From positions 186,001 through 250,000 of the forward strand of contig JAKVKU010000002.1 of assembly GCA_022484695.1 (NCBI GenBank): a stretch of 64,000 nt of DNA, written 5' to 3'. The position numbers and the translations under genes were made by a program. Below are positions 39,715 through 49,744 of the stretch, in pieces. How positions within the stretch are numbered: position 1 is the stretch's first letter; each line of letters begins with the position of its first letter. This DNA comes from Lactobacillus sp. (GTDB taxonomy: Bacteria > Bacillota > Bacilli > Lactobacillales > Lactobacillaceae). The notes beneath the pieces were generated by a model. It saw nothing but the letters and a program-made list of their open reading frames with translations. It did not search any database and was not told where the DNA came from.

Positions 39715-40239
39715 CTACTGGACTTTCTTCATAATTTTGAATTTCATCATCGGATAATTGATGACCACTTGTAAGACAATGTTGATCACATTGGCAATGG
39801 TCGCCGCAAAGCCACCCACATAAGGGGAAATTTGCCCAATAATGTACGGTGGCAACCAGACGGAAATCAAGCCGGCAAAAACCACCGTGCCAATATACCA
39901 AGGCAATACTTTCCCAATTTGAATCGTTGCCCCAAACACAATTTTACGTTGCACGATAAAGTTGACAATTTGCGCACAGACATAGGCCAACAAGAAGCTC
40001 AAGAAGCCCCCTAGGCCGCCTTGGCCCTTGGGATAGTTAAAAATAAACCAATGAAAATTGATGCTACTCAGGCCTTTGAAAAACAGCCCGGTCCCTAACC
40101 ACAGGACGATAAAGTTAGTCACTGTAGCCACGTTACTCATAATATTAAATAGAATAAACTCATAGATGTCCGGATGCTTCTGTTTGTAATTGCGAATCGC
40201 GGTGATGACTTTGCTATTTTTAAAACCAGCCTTAGCCAT
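39715..40239 (-). CDS. GtrA-like family membrane protein (paralog 1)
   Basis: 174 aa, four TM; YEFILFNIMSNVATVTNFIVLWLGTG, AQIVNFIVQRKIVFG, INYPMMKFKI. Confidence 0.85.
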   Translation of the reverse strand: MAKAGFKNSKVITAIRNYKQKHPDIYEFILFNIMSNVATVTNFIVLWLGTGLFFKGLSSINFHWFIFNYPKGQGGLGGFLSFLLAYVCAQIVNFIVQRKIVFGATIQIGKVLPWYIGTVVFAGLISVWLPPYIIGQISPYVGGFAATIANVINIVLQVVINYPMMKFKIMKKVQ

Positions 40240-42638
40240 TAGGTCGCCGCCTTTCTTTGCCGCCGTTTATTGGCCCGATACGCCCGCCACAAACCGGGGA
40301 TACTGGTGAAAAAGTGGCCGTTGACGATGTTTAATAATTGAGCCAGCATAGCCGTATCCACAGCGCCGTTGGTCATCTTGGTCATTGCTCGAAAAGGCAT
40401 ATTGTAAATAAATAATAAATTCAAATCTGGCTGGCCCTTTTTGGCATGGCGCTTTAACAAGTAGGCTAACAGCCGCTGGCTTAAGCGGGCTAACCCGCTT
40501 TTGGCAAATTGCATATCTGACATGATGTTGTTGGCAGATAACTGAGTCACCTCGGTATTTTCCGGCAGGGGGCCACCATACAACGCTGCAAAATCGGCCA
40601 TGGTTAAAGCGTCAAAATGATGGTCATAATAGTTGGCTAGACTTGCTGGTGGTTTTGTGGAGGACACGCCTGCTTTTAAGTCATAGGCCACGGTTGCTGC
40701 TATATCGTGGGCATTGTGCCCCACCATCATTTGATAAGTTCCAGCCTCAACTTGCCAACTTTGGGTGGTGGTGTCGTAAAACCGGAATGTATATTCATCA
40801 AAGGGGATGTGAATTCGGCGTTGTTGGCCAGCTTCTAGGTAGATCTTTTGAAATCCCTTTAATTCTTTAGCCGGTCGAATGACGTTGCTGGTGGGTTTAC
40901 CCACATATAATTGCACCACATCCCCGCCAGCTACTTTCCCACTATTTGTGACGGTTACTTCTATGCCTTGTTCGGTGACCTGAAGATCTGCATAGGCAAA
41001 TTCGGTGTAACTCAACCCATAACCAAAGGGAAATTGAACCGGGATTTGGGCCGTCTCATAATAACGATAACCCACAAAGATACCCTCTTTGTAATAAGCT
41101 TGTTCTTGAGCCGTGGGGAATTCTGTTCCAAACAAGACATCTGTATAGGCCACAGGATAGGTCTCAGCCAAATGTCCGCTGGGATTATGTCGGCCACAAA
41201 GCACCTCTAACATGGCACTGGCCCCAGCTTCACCCCCCAAATAGCCATGAAGCAGACCGGCTACTTGCTTAAATTCCGGACAGGTGATCACCGAACCGGC
41301 GGATAAAACCACCACAATGGGCTTGCCGGTGGTCAGTAGGCGCTGCAGTAAATGGATTTGATTAGCCGGTAAAGCTAAAGTGGTTCGATCCACCCCTTCG
41401 CTTTCAGATATTTCATCTAAGCCAAGGTACAACAGCACAGCTTCACTGCCCTTGGTCAATTCCATGGCTTCAGCTTCTAAATCGGCTTGGCTAGCCGCAT
41501 TTCTTTGATAACCCTGGGCGTAACCCACCACGTTGATGGGATAGTCTTTGATCACATCCAAGGTACTTTCTAATTGCTTAGTATTCACCACCGAAGAGCC
41601 GGCCCCTTGATAGCGGGGCGTCTTGGCAAAATCACCAATCAAGGCCACGGGTACCTCACTGGCCAGGGGTAAAATAACCCCTTGGTTTTGCAACAGCACA
41701 ATACTTTCAGTTGCCGCATTTTTAGCTAATTGGTGGGCCTCGTCCCAATCAATGGTTTGCTGTTGGCCAACTTGATGTTGGTTTAAAATCACCTGCAGAA
41801 ATTCATCCACCCGTTGATCCAGGTCAGCTTCTGCTAAGGTCCCGTTATCAACGGCGGCAATGAGTTCTTCAGCGCCATTGATGCCTAAAGTTGGCATGGC
41901 TATGTTACTCCCCTCAGCCACCCCGGCCACATGGTCATTATCCCCACCCCAATCGGACACCACAAAACCTGGAAATTGCCAGTCAGCTCTTAGAATATCC
42001 TGCAACAAGTGCCTATTTTCGTTGGCATAGGTTCCATTAACAAGATTGTAGGCTGACATAATAGCCTGGGGTTGACCAGCTTTCACAGCAATCTCAAAAT
42101 TGGTGGTGTAAATTTCCCTAAGCGAGCGTTCGTCCACACAGGCGTTAAGGGCCATGCGCCGGTTTTCCTGATTATTCACGGCAAAATGCTTGGGACAAGC
42201 AATGGTGCCATTGGCTTGAATGCCGCGGATGCTGGCAGCTGCCATTTTCCCGGCTAAGTATGGATCTTCACTGAAATATTCAAAGTTACGGCCACATTTG
42301 GGATTCCGTTTGATATTTAACCCTGGTCCCAGGACAACTTGTACATCTAAAGCAGCCGCTTGGGCACCTAGGCCAACCCCGACAGATTCAATCAACGCCT
42401 CATCCCAACTATTGGCCAACGTTGCTGCCGTGGGAAAACAGGTCGCCGGTAAGCTGGCATTTAAGCCTAAATGATCCCCGGCCCCGGCTTGTTTGCGAAT
42501 GCCATGGGGCCCATCGGAGAAAAATATTTTCGGCACTAGACCGGGAATCTCAAAAGATTCCCAGGTGCTTTGACCAGACATTAAACTGGCCTTTTGGGGT
42601 AATGTTAATTGATCGATTAGCTTCTGATTGCGCAGCAT
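40239..42638 (-). CDS. GH3 family beta-glucosidase-type enzyme, canonical domain order, no signal peptide
   Basis: SDGPHGIRKQ, GRNFEYFSEDP, KHFAVNNQENRR, GFVVSDWGG, then C-terminal and FnIII-like domains. Start at MLRNQKLID. Confidence 0.92.
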   Translation of the reverse strand: MLRNQKLIDQLTLPQKASLMSGQSTWESFEIPGLVPKIFFSDGPHGIRKQAGAGDHLGLNASLPATCFPTAATLANSWDEALIESVGVGLGAQAAALDVQVVLGPGLNIKRNPKCGRNFEYFSEDPYLAGKMAAASIRGIQANGTIACPKHFAVNNQENRRMALNACVDERSLREIYTTNFEIAVKAGQPQAIMSAYNLVNGTYANENRHLLQDILRADWQFPGFVVSDWGGDNDHVAGVAEGSNIAMPTLGINGAEELIAAVDNGTLAEADLDQRVDEFLQVILNQHQVGQQQTIDWDEAHQLAKNAATESIVLLQNQGVILPLASEVPVALIGDFAKTPRYQGAGSSVVNTKQLESTLDVIKDYPINVVGYAQGYQRNAASQADLEAEAMELTKGSEAVLLYLGLDEISESEGVDRTTLALPANQIHLLQRLLTTGKPIVVVLSAGSVITCPEFKQVAGLLHGYLGGEAGASAMLEVLCGRHNPSGHLAETYPVAYTDVLFGTEFPTAQEQAYYKEGIFVGYRYYETAQIPVQFPFGYGLSYTEFAYADLQVTEQGIEVTVTNSGKVAGGDVVQLYVGKPTSNVIRPAKELKGFQKIYLEAGQQRRIHIPFDEYTFRFYDTTTQSWQVEAGTYQMMVGHNAHDIAATVAYDLKAGVSSTKPPASLANYYDHHFDALTMADFAALYGGPLPENTEVTQLSANNIMSDMQFAKSGLARLSQRLLAYLLKRHAKKGQPDLNLLFIYNMPFRAMTKMTNGAVDTAMLAQLLNIVNGHFFTSIPGLWRAYRANKRRQRKAAT

Positions 42639-42785
42639 GCACCTCACCCTTTCGTTTGATATAATAACTATAGCAATGATGTATGCGCTACCAAACCAAT
42701 CCAGCATAACTTGCCCACATTTCGACACAACCTGTCAAACGCCCAGGATTCAATCTATTTACTAACTAGGGAGGCAACCTATATC

Positions 42786-43496
42786 ATGAAAATTGCAATC
42801 GTCGAAGACGATTTGAACCAACGTACTAAATTACGACAACTAATCGAAAACTTTGCCACCACGAACGACCTTTCCACAACTATCAGTGAATTTGCAGATG
42901 GCTTAACCATTGTAGATCAGTTTCAGAATGATTTTGACGTGATTTATTTTGATATCCAGATGCCCTTATTAGACGGCATGTCCGCTGCTAAAAAAATTCG
43001 CCAGCAGGATCCTAATGTGCTGATCGTTTTCCTCACCAACTATGTCCAGTTTGCCATCGAAGGTTATGCGGTGAACGCCAGCGATTTCTTATTGAAACCC
43101 TTAACTGGCTTTAGCTTTCAAGCCCACTTTAAAAAGCTGGTGCAACAATTGCAGCAACAACAACCCCAGACCTATGTCATCAAAAATAAGACCGGTTGGC
43201 GTAAGATTGCCTTAGATGACTTAAGCTATGTAGAGTCCGAGGGCCATGCCTTATATTTCCACGTCCATGATGATGTGTACAGCACGCTGGGGGCCTTGAA
43301 AAATTTGGAAACAGAACTGGCCGAATCCCACTTTTTTCGCTGTAATAACTGCTATTTGGTCAATATGAAGCATGTTCAAGGTATCGATGGCCATACGTTA
43401 CACCTGGGTCAGTCTGATTTGACCATTAGCCGCCCCCGGAAAAAAGCTTTCATGGTGGCTTTGACCAATTATTTGGCCGATGGGGGGCAAAGCTGA
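42786..43496 (+). CDS. LytTR family response regulator
   Basis: MKIAIVEDDLNQRTKL, IYFDIQMPLLDGM, and LytTR domain (YVESEGHALYFHV, FFRCNNCYLVNMKHV). SD GGGAGG. Confidence 0.93.
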   Translation: MKIAIVEDDLNQRTKLRQLIENFATTNDLSTTISEFADGLTIVDQFQNDFDVIYFDIQMPLLDGMSAAKKIRQQDPNVLIVFLTNYVQFAIEGYAVNASDFLLKPLTGFSFQAHFKKLVQQLQQQQPQTYVIKNKTGWRKIALDDLSYVESEGHALYFHVHDDVYSTLGALKNLETELAESHFFRCNNCYLVNMKHVQGIDGHTLHLGQSDLTISRPRKKAFMVALTNYLADGGQS

Positions 43497-44800
43497 TGTC
43501 CCTGTTGCCAGATATTCCCAGATTGTATACGGCCCTGGCCGAATGGTTGGCCGTTGCCCTAATTGTTTACCAATTTCAAAATAGCCGTAAAAAACGTTTC
43601 GGCTTAAGCCTCCTGCTCATGGGGGCGGGCCAAGTCGCCTTACAACTTTGGGTAGGCACTTGGGGCTTGCAGTATTGGGTGTTGGGGATGATTTTAAACG
43701 TGGCCTGGATGTATGCCACCTTATTTGTCACGTTGAATCTCCCTTTATTGACCTGTAGCTATAATCTTTGTAAAGGATTCATTTTTGCGGAGTTTCTAGC
43801 CGCCATTTCTTGGCAGTTATACTGTTACTTTTTTATCGATATTGCCAAGATCACTACCTTTGAGCTGCCCTTTATGTTGATCAGTTATGTTGGTTTAAGT
43901 GCTATTTACCTAAGAATCGGATCCGGTCAACGCCATCAATTGACCCAGCGGCGAACAACGAAACGGGAGACCATGCTGGCAGCCGTATCAGCAGTGATTA
44001 TTTTTGCTGTAAGTAATTTAGGCTTTGTCCTCTCTAACACCGTCTTTACCCTAGGGGCGGTCCAAGCCATCTTCACTTTTCGCACCCTAGTAAATCTCTG
44101 CGGCCTATTAATTTTATACATCGAAGAAAACAGCCGTTATAATAGTCACCTGCGGCATGAGTTGCGGGCTATCAACAACGTGGTCCAATTCCAGCACGCC
44201 CAATATAAGGCCTATGAAGAAAGCAGTGCTTTGATCCATCAAAAATTCCATGACTTAAAACATCAACTGACCATTATCGAAGCCGAATCCCAAGCCACCA
44301 AACGCAAAGCCTACGTTACTGAACTTAAAAAAGACCTGATGGCTTATCAGGCCGCTGTAAAAACTGGCAATCCCGTGGTGGACACTATTCTCACGGAAAA
44401 AAACCGGTATTGTTTGCAAAAGAAAATCACCTTGAGTTGTTTGGTCAACGGCAAAGTCTTAAACTTCCTGGCAACCATGGATCTCTGCAGTTTACTGGGC
44501 AACGCTTTAGATAATGCCATCGAATCAGTTTTGACCAATGGGGATGTTGATAAACGCTTAATCAAGTTGCAAATCGATCAAAAAGCCAACTTTGTAGTTT
44601 TCAACTTAACCAACTATTGCGAAACCCCCCTGGCCTTTGAAGATGGCCTACCCACGACCACCAAAAGCGATGAAAAATACCATGGTTATGGCTTAAAAAG
44701 CATCCGCTACATTGCCCAAAAATATAACGGTACCGCTGTAGTGAATTTGGAAGATAATTGGTTTACCGTTAAGGTTTTATTACCACTATCGGCTTCATAA
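43496..44800 (+). CDS. sensor histidine kinase, GHKL/AgrC-like
   Basis: N-terminal multi-TM, HQKFHDLKHQLTI His box, LLGNALDNAIES N box, HGYGLKSIRYIAQKYNG G box. Confidence 0.92.
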   Translation: MSLLPDIPRLYTALAEWLAVALIVYQFQNSRKKRFGLSLLLMGAGQVALQLWVGTWGLQYWVLGMILNVAWMYATLFVTLNLPLLTCSYNLCKGFIFAEFLAAISWQLYCYFFIDIAKITTFELPFMLISYVGLSAIYLRIGSGQRHQLTQRRTTKRETMLAAVSAVIIFAVSNLGFVLSNTVFTLGAVQAIFTFRTLVNLCGLLILYIEENSRYNSHLRHELRAINNVVQFQHAQYKAYEESSALIHQKFHDLKHQLTIIEAESQATKRKAYVTELKKDLMAYQAAVKTGNPVVDTILTEKNRYCLQKKITLSCLVNGKVLNFLATMDLCSLLGNALDNAIESVLTNGDVDKRLIKLQIDQKANFVVFNLTNYCETPLAFEDGLPTTTKSDEKYHGYGLKSIRYIAQKYNGTAVVNLEDNWFTVKVLLPLSAS

Positions 44801-44895
44801 AACCCCTCAATTCGAAAATATCCGTTTACTTTTTTTATCCATGGATATATAATTTCTATAGTTAAGGAATTTATATTTACCCAGGAGGTATTTTT

Positions 44896-45468
44896 ATGAC
44901 AACAGTCGTGATGTTAGGCGGCAATGGCTATGTTGGCCGTACCGTCACTGAAAAGTGGTTAGAAAAAGACAAGACGGCGGTATTTTATATCGTTTCCCGT
45001 AGTGGTAACAATCAACTGCAAAATTCTAACATTCATAATATTCGTGCCGATGTCACGAACTATGAGGAGGTGGTCCAGGCCCTCCCCAACAAAATGGATT
45101 ACATTCTTGATTTTGTCGGTGCCCCTGATGACGATCCTCAAAAGCTTATTGCACGCAATGAAAGACCGGCCCAGGTCATGCAGCAAATTGCCGAAACTTA
45201 TCAGGTGAAGGCCATGGGCTTTATCGGTGGTAAATTAGGCCCTAAACCCTTCACGAAAATGAAATCTCAGATCATTGTAGACTTACAAAAGAGCCCGATT
45301 CGACTTGCCTACGTTGAACCCACCCTCATTTATGGTAACGGTCGCCAGGATAAGCTGACCAAAATGGTACTATTTTTAAAGTTCGCAGGCTTATTTTCAA
45401 AAAATTTAAAGCCAGTGCAGGTCAATGATGTGGCCGACGAACTGATTCATAAAATGATATCAGTTTAG
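44896..45468 (+). CDS. NAD(P)-binding SDR/epimerase-like protein
   Basis: VVMLGGNGYVGRTVTEKWL Rossmann motif. Confidence 0.8.
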   Translation: MTTVVMLGGNGYVGRTVTEKWLEKDKTAVFYIVSRSGNNQLQNSNIHNIRADVTNYEEVVQALPNKMDYILDFVGAPDDDPQKLIARNERPAQVMQQIAETYQVKAMGFIGGKLGPKPFTKMKSQIIVDLQKSPIRLAYVEPTLIYGNGRQDKLTKMVLFLKFAGLFSKNLKPVQVNDVADELIHKMISV

Positions 45469-45522
45469 CCTGTCTAAGTCGGGTATTTGAGGTACACTAA
45501 TTGATTGAAGGAGTTGCGTTGT

Positions 45523-45996
45523 ATGCACGTTAGCAAAAACTTTGAACAAGGCATTTTCGTTTTACTTATTTTAGCCACACAATTTGATCATCGCCCCCTA
45601 AAAAGTAACCAGTTAAGTCAGGTCATGCAGGTTTCCGACTCATCTTTAAAGAAAACCCTGCGCAAATTGGTGGTTGCTGATTTAATTGAATCGACGGCCA
45701 GCAAGGATGGTGGCTTTATTTTAAAGCGAACACCTGAAAAAATATCCTTGCTAGATGTCATGCAAGCCATCGATGCGCCGTTGATCAATTACACATCAAC
45801 ACAAGTCGCCCAAAGTATTTTCCCAGACACTGCCCACACGAAGCAAAGTGAACTAATTGTCCAACAAGCTCTTGAAAAGGGGGGCATTGCCTTTGGACAA
45901 GCCCTAGCCCAGGTTAAGTTAGATCAACTCCTGCAGACCGATAGCTGGTCAAAGGGCAGCATCGATTGGCGGCAACGCATAAACCCAGGACGGTAA
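45523..45996 (+). CDS. Rrf2 family transcriptional regulator
   Basis: Winged HTH ILATQFDHRPLKSNQLSQVMQVSDSSLKKTLRKLVVADLIESTASKDGGFIL. Confidence 0.82.
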   Translation: MHVSKNFEQGIFVLLILATQFDHRPLKSNQLSQVMQVSDSSLKKTLRKLVVADLIESTASKDGGFILKRTPEKISLLDVMQAIDAPLINYTSTQVAQSIFPDTAHTKQSELIVQQALEKGGIAFGQALAQVKLDQLLQTDSWSKGSIDWRQRINPGR

Positions 45997-46009
45997 AAAC
46001 GCCTCATAA

Positions 46010-46076
46010 CTAAAAAAAGAAGGACCCGTCATTATTAGACTTTCCATCTAATAATTGCCAGATCCTTCTTTTTTCG
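46010..46076. terminator. bidirectional terminator
   Basis: AAAAAAGAAGGA ... ATTATTAGA/TCTAATAAT ... CCTTCTTTTTT. Confidence 0.75.
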
Positions 46077-46094
46077 GATATTTTTTATTGGAAT

Positions 46095-46625
46095 TTAGAC
46101 TTTTTTCATAATTTTAAACTTCATCATTGGATAATTGATGGCGACTTGTAGGCAAATGTTGAACACGTTAGCCAAGGTTGGGGCAAAACTGCCGGCAAAA
46201 GGACTAACCAGGGCAATCACATAAGGTGGTAGCCAAATGGACAATAAACCTACAAAGATGACGGTGCCAATGTACCAAGGCATTACTTTGCCAATTTCCA
46301 CATCAGCCCCAAAGACGACTTTACGTTGGACAATGAAATTTACAATTTGCGCGGCCATATAAGCCAATAAGAAACTCAAGAAACCACCTAACCCACCTTG
46401 GGCAAGGCCATAGTTGAAGATAAACCAATGTAGCGAAATACTGCTTAACCCTTTGAACAGTAGCCCTGTTCCCAGCCATAACACAATGAAATTGGTCACC
46501 GTTGCCACATTCCCCATGATATTGAATAAAATAAATTCATACATGCTGGGATGTTGCACCTTATAGTGCTTGATCACTGAGACTAGCCGGTTTTGTTGCA
46601 ATTGTTTACGTTCCATGAAACTCAC
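46095..46625 (-). CDS. GtrA-like family membrane protein (paralog 2)
   Basis: Strongly similar to 39715-40239 (FILFNIM-NVATVTNFIVLWLGTGL-FKGLSS). Confidence 0.85.
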   Translation of the reverse strand: MSFMERKQLQQNRLVSVIKHYKVQHPSMYEFILFNIMGNVATVTNFIVLWLGTGLLFKGLSSISLHWFIFNYGLAQGGLGGFLSFLLAYMAAQIVNFIVQRKVVFGADVEIGKVMPWYIGTVIFVGLLSIWLPPYVIALVSPFAGSFAPTLANVFNICLQVAINYPMMKFKIMKKV

Positions 46626-46755
46626 TCCACTCTGTGCGAACCCTCATGACGTGACCGGTCATCCGATTCGACTTACCAGTCTATTATGCCACACTAAGAC
46701 CGATGTTTGGGGATTTATGCTCAAAAAATTAAAGCGGTTTCATAATCTTCTAGCA

Positions 46756-46798
46756 AAAAGGGATGTTACTGGCATTTCACCACTGACATCCCTTTAAA
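46756..46798. terminator. terminator of the PTS/GH13 operon
   Basis: AAAGGGATGT...ACATCCCTTT with flanking A/T tracts. Confidence 0.7.
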
Positions 46799-46802
46799 AA
46801 AA

Positions 46803-48500
46803 TTATTTCAAACTGTAAACTAAGCCGGCATATGGTTCCAGCTTAACCTGTCTAGCTTGAATCGATGCATCATGTTGACCATTAGCAAGCAACAATTTAG
46901 ACGTTTGATAAGCCACTGACTTCGGAATTTGGTAATCAATAGTTTTGTCTGTGAAATTCGCAATGACCAATAATTTTTGGTCAGCCCCTACACGCAGATA
47001 ACTATAAACATCCGGATTATCAGCATCTAGTAATTCATATTTGCCCGTGGTGACAACATCATAATCATGACGCAACTTGATCAGCTGTTGGTAGAAGTAA
47101 AAAACGGAATCAGGATCAGCCAAGGCCTTTTCAATGTTCACCGTTTGATAATTGGGATTTAACTTAAACCAGGGTTGGTCGCTGGTAAATCCGGCGTTTT
47201 TACCGTCATTCCAAGGTAGCGGTGTCCGAGCATTATCTCTGGACTTTAAGTAAATAGCCCGCATGGTACTGGCTTCATCAAAATGATGTTCTTGGGTGAA
47301 TTCTCGATAGATATTCTTGGTCTCAATATCCTGATAATCGTCGATAGATTTAAAAGCGGCATTGGTCATGCCAATTTCTTCGCCCTCGTAAACATAAGGT
47401 GTGCCTTGCAATAAATGCAAAACCAGGCCTAACATCTTGGCGGATTTAACCCGATATTCAGGCCGTTCATCCCCAAAACGGGTCACCGGTCTAGCCTGAT
47501 CATGATTGCTCCAGTAAAGACTGTTCCAACCATCATTGTCATACATCTTTTCCTGCCAGCGGGTCAAAACTTCTTTTAAGTCCACCAGCTTGAAGCGCTT
47601 TTCAGAAAACTTGCCATAATCCCCATAGTCTAAATGCATATGATCAAAGTTAAAGACCATATTCAATTCTTCCCGCTGGGCTTTGGCATACAAGACGCCT
47701 TCATCGGCACTGGTATGGGGTGTTTCGCCGACAGTCATAATATCATAATTTTTCAGGACTTCCCGGTTCATTTCATGTAAGTATTGGTGCACTTTGGGCC
47801 CATTGGCCGCCCCGGCATAGTAGCTACCATAATCTTTATTTTGAATGACCGGACCGTCAGGATAGGCGGGATCTTTAGAAATCAAAGAAATGACATCCAT
47901 TCTAAACCCATCAATACCCTTATCTAACCAAAACCGCATTAAATCATAGACTTCTTGGCGCACCTTAGGGTTTTCCCAATTCAAATCTGGTTGCTGTTTG
48001 GCAAATAAGTGTAAATAGTATTGTGCTAAATTCTCTTCATAAGTCCAGGTTGAGCCGCCAAAACTAGAGCCCCAGTTATTAGGTTCATGGCCATCAACGG
48101 GATCCTTCCAAATATAATAATCATGATAGGGATTATCTTTAGACTGTTTGGCTTGTTGGAACCAGGGATGTTGGTCCGAGGTGTGGTTCACCACTAAATC
48201 CAAAATAATCTTTAAGCCCTTGGCGTGGGCGGTCTGCAATAATTCGTCAAATTCCGCCATGGTCCCTAATTCCGGTTCAACTTCGCGGTAATTAGCGATG
48301 TCATAGCCATTATCCACTTGGGGGGACTTATAAATTGGGTTTAACCACAGCACATCCACCCCCAACTTCACCAAATAATCTAATTTTTCAGTGATTCCCT
48401 TCAAATCGCCAATGCCATCCCCATTGGCATCATAGAAACTTTTTGGATAGATTTGATAGACTACACTTTTTTGCCACCAAGGTATTGCTTTATTCATCAT
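46803..48500 (-). CDS. GH13 alpha-glucosidase / oligo-1,6-glucosidase
   Basis: SVVYQIYPKSFYDANGDGIGDLKGI, DLVVNHTSD, GFRMDVIS, TVGETPHTS, WSNHDQ. Start at MMTMMNKAIPWW region overlapping the EIIA end. Confidence 0.93.
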   Translation of the reverse strand: MMNKAIPWWQKSVVYQIYPKSFYDANGDGIGDLKGITEKLDYLVKLGVDVLWLNPIYKSPQVDNGYDIANYREVEPELGTMAEFDELLQTAHAKGLKIILDLVVNHTSDQHPWFQQAKQSKDNPYHDYYIWKDPVDGHEPNNWGSSFGGSTWTYEENLAQYYLHLFAKQQPDLNWENPKVRQEVYDLMRFWLDKGIDGFRMDVISLISKDPAYPDGPVIQNKDYGSYYAGAANGPKVHQYLHEMNREVLKNYDIMTVGETPHTSADEGVLYAKAQREELNMVFNFDHMHLDYGDYGKFSEKRFKLVDLKEVLTRWQEKMYDNDGWNSLYWSNHDQARPVTRFGDERPEYRVKSAKMLGLVLHLLQGTPYVYEGEEIGMTNAAFKSIDDYQDIETKNIYREFTQEHHFDEASTMRAIYLKSRDNARTPLPWNDGKNAGFTSDQPWFKLNPNYQTVNIEKALADPDSVFYFYQQLIKLRHDYDVVTTGKYELLDADNPDVYSYLRVGADQKLLVIANFTDKTIDYQIPKSVAYQTSKLLLANGQHDASIQARQVKLEPYAGLVYSLK

Positions 48501-48909
48501 CGTCATCATCCACCTGTAATTCATTAATATAAACAATTGCGTCTTTTGCTTGGTCAATAATCGCTTTGATGCGGTCATTTGAAATATAATCGGTCTTCGG
48601 CTCCATGGCTAAAGCTAGGGCCAAAGGCAAGTTCATCCCACTGATGATCTGGGTATGGGGCCGGGTGCGATAGACAAAGAACTTCTGGTTCACACTGCCA
48701 GCCATCATGTCCGTCAAGATGATCACTTCCGTGGCTGGGTCAAAATCCGCCATTATTTTTTGGACTTTGGTTTCAATTGGTTCATTGTCTAAATAAGCCG
48801 ACATTTCGATGATGTCATCTTTGGTGGCATCCCCGGTAATAAACTGTAAAGTATCCTTTAAGCCTTGGGCCATCCGATGGTGTGAGGCTAATATAATTTT
48901 TCGTTCCAT
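48490..48909 (-). CDS. PTS mannose-family EIIA
   Basis: MERKIILASHHRMAQGLKDTL (phospho-His), ILTDMMAGSVNQ; acidic tail VDDDDDE. Confidence 0.9.
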   Translation of the reverse strand: MERKIILASHHRMAQGLKDTLQFITGDATKDDIIEMSAYLDNEPIETKVQKIMADFDPATEVIILTDMMAGSVNQKFFVYRTRPHTQIISGMNLPLALALAMEPKTDYISNDRIKAIIDQAKDAIVYINELQVDDDDDE

Positions 48910-48919
48910 TTTTGATCTC

Positions 48920-49744
48920 CTATGCTTTGAATACCCCGAAGAATGAGCCAGCCAGGGCAATGACAATGACTAACAAAATAATTCGTGTTGGCGTCCATTG
49001 TTTATGGTCTAATAATTTGTAAACTAACAGCGTTAATAGCGCTGGCAACAAGGCTGGCATGATTTTATCTAAAACCCCAGACTGCAGCGCTAAGGCTACT
49101 TTCCCAAATTGGAATTTCAACGGTGTCTGAACTTTGACCACGGTGGCTACCAAAGCACCTACCACACTTAAACCCATGATAGAAGCTGACTCGGTGAAAA
49201 GCGTCATCTTGCTGCCTAAACTGGTCACCAATTTGGTCCCGGAGGTGTAACCCACTTCAAACATTTTGACCTTTACGAACCAAAAGACAATATTGGCAAT
49301 CAACCAAATAATCGCCCCAAGGGGATTACCTTGCAGGGCCATATAACCAGATATAGACCCCATAATTGTGGGCCACAGGACCCAAACTAACGTATCCCCC
49401 ACTCCGGCCATGGGTCCCATTAAACTGGTCTTTAAGGACTGCACGGCATCTTTAGCTTGAATGCCATCCTTGGCTTCCATGGCTGTGGTAGCCCCTAGGA
49501 TCATACTGGACATGACCGTGGTGGAATTAAAGTAGTTAAAGTGATTATCCATAGCTGCTTGATAATCGTCATCGTTTTTATAGATTTTCCGCAAAATTGG
49601 TGCCAAGGACCAAGCCACGGCAGGCCCCATCTGGGATTCATAGTTAAACAGATTCACTGCCATGAAGTTATAGCGCACCCCGGCGCGGCGTAAGTCTTTT
49701 TTCGTAATTTCTGGATTATTTTGTTTTTGTATTTGATCACTCAT
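48920..49744 (-). CDS. PTS mannose-family EIID
   Basis: LRRAGVRYNFMAVNLFNYESQMGPAVAWSLAPIL, GPMAGVGDTLVWVLWP. Confidence 0.92.
   Translation of the reverse strand: MSDQIQKQNNPEITKKDLRRAGVRYNFMAVNLFNYESQMGPAVAWSLAPILRKIYKNDDDYQAAMDNHFNYFNSTTVMSSMILGATTAMEAKDGIQAKDAVQSLKTSLMGPMAGVGDTLVWVLWPTIMGSISGYMALQGNPLGAIIWLIANIVFWFVKVKMFEVGYTSGTKLVTSLGSKMTLFTESASIMGLSVVGALVATVVKVQTPLKFQFGKVALALQSGVLDKIMPALLPALLTLLVYKLLDHKQWTPTRIILLVIVIALAGSFFGVFKA

Noticed and set aside
42639-42785. LytTR direct-repeat binding sites between GH3 and the response regulator
   Set aside because: I could not identify a convincing spaced repeat pair by eye.
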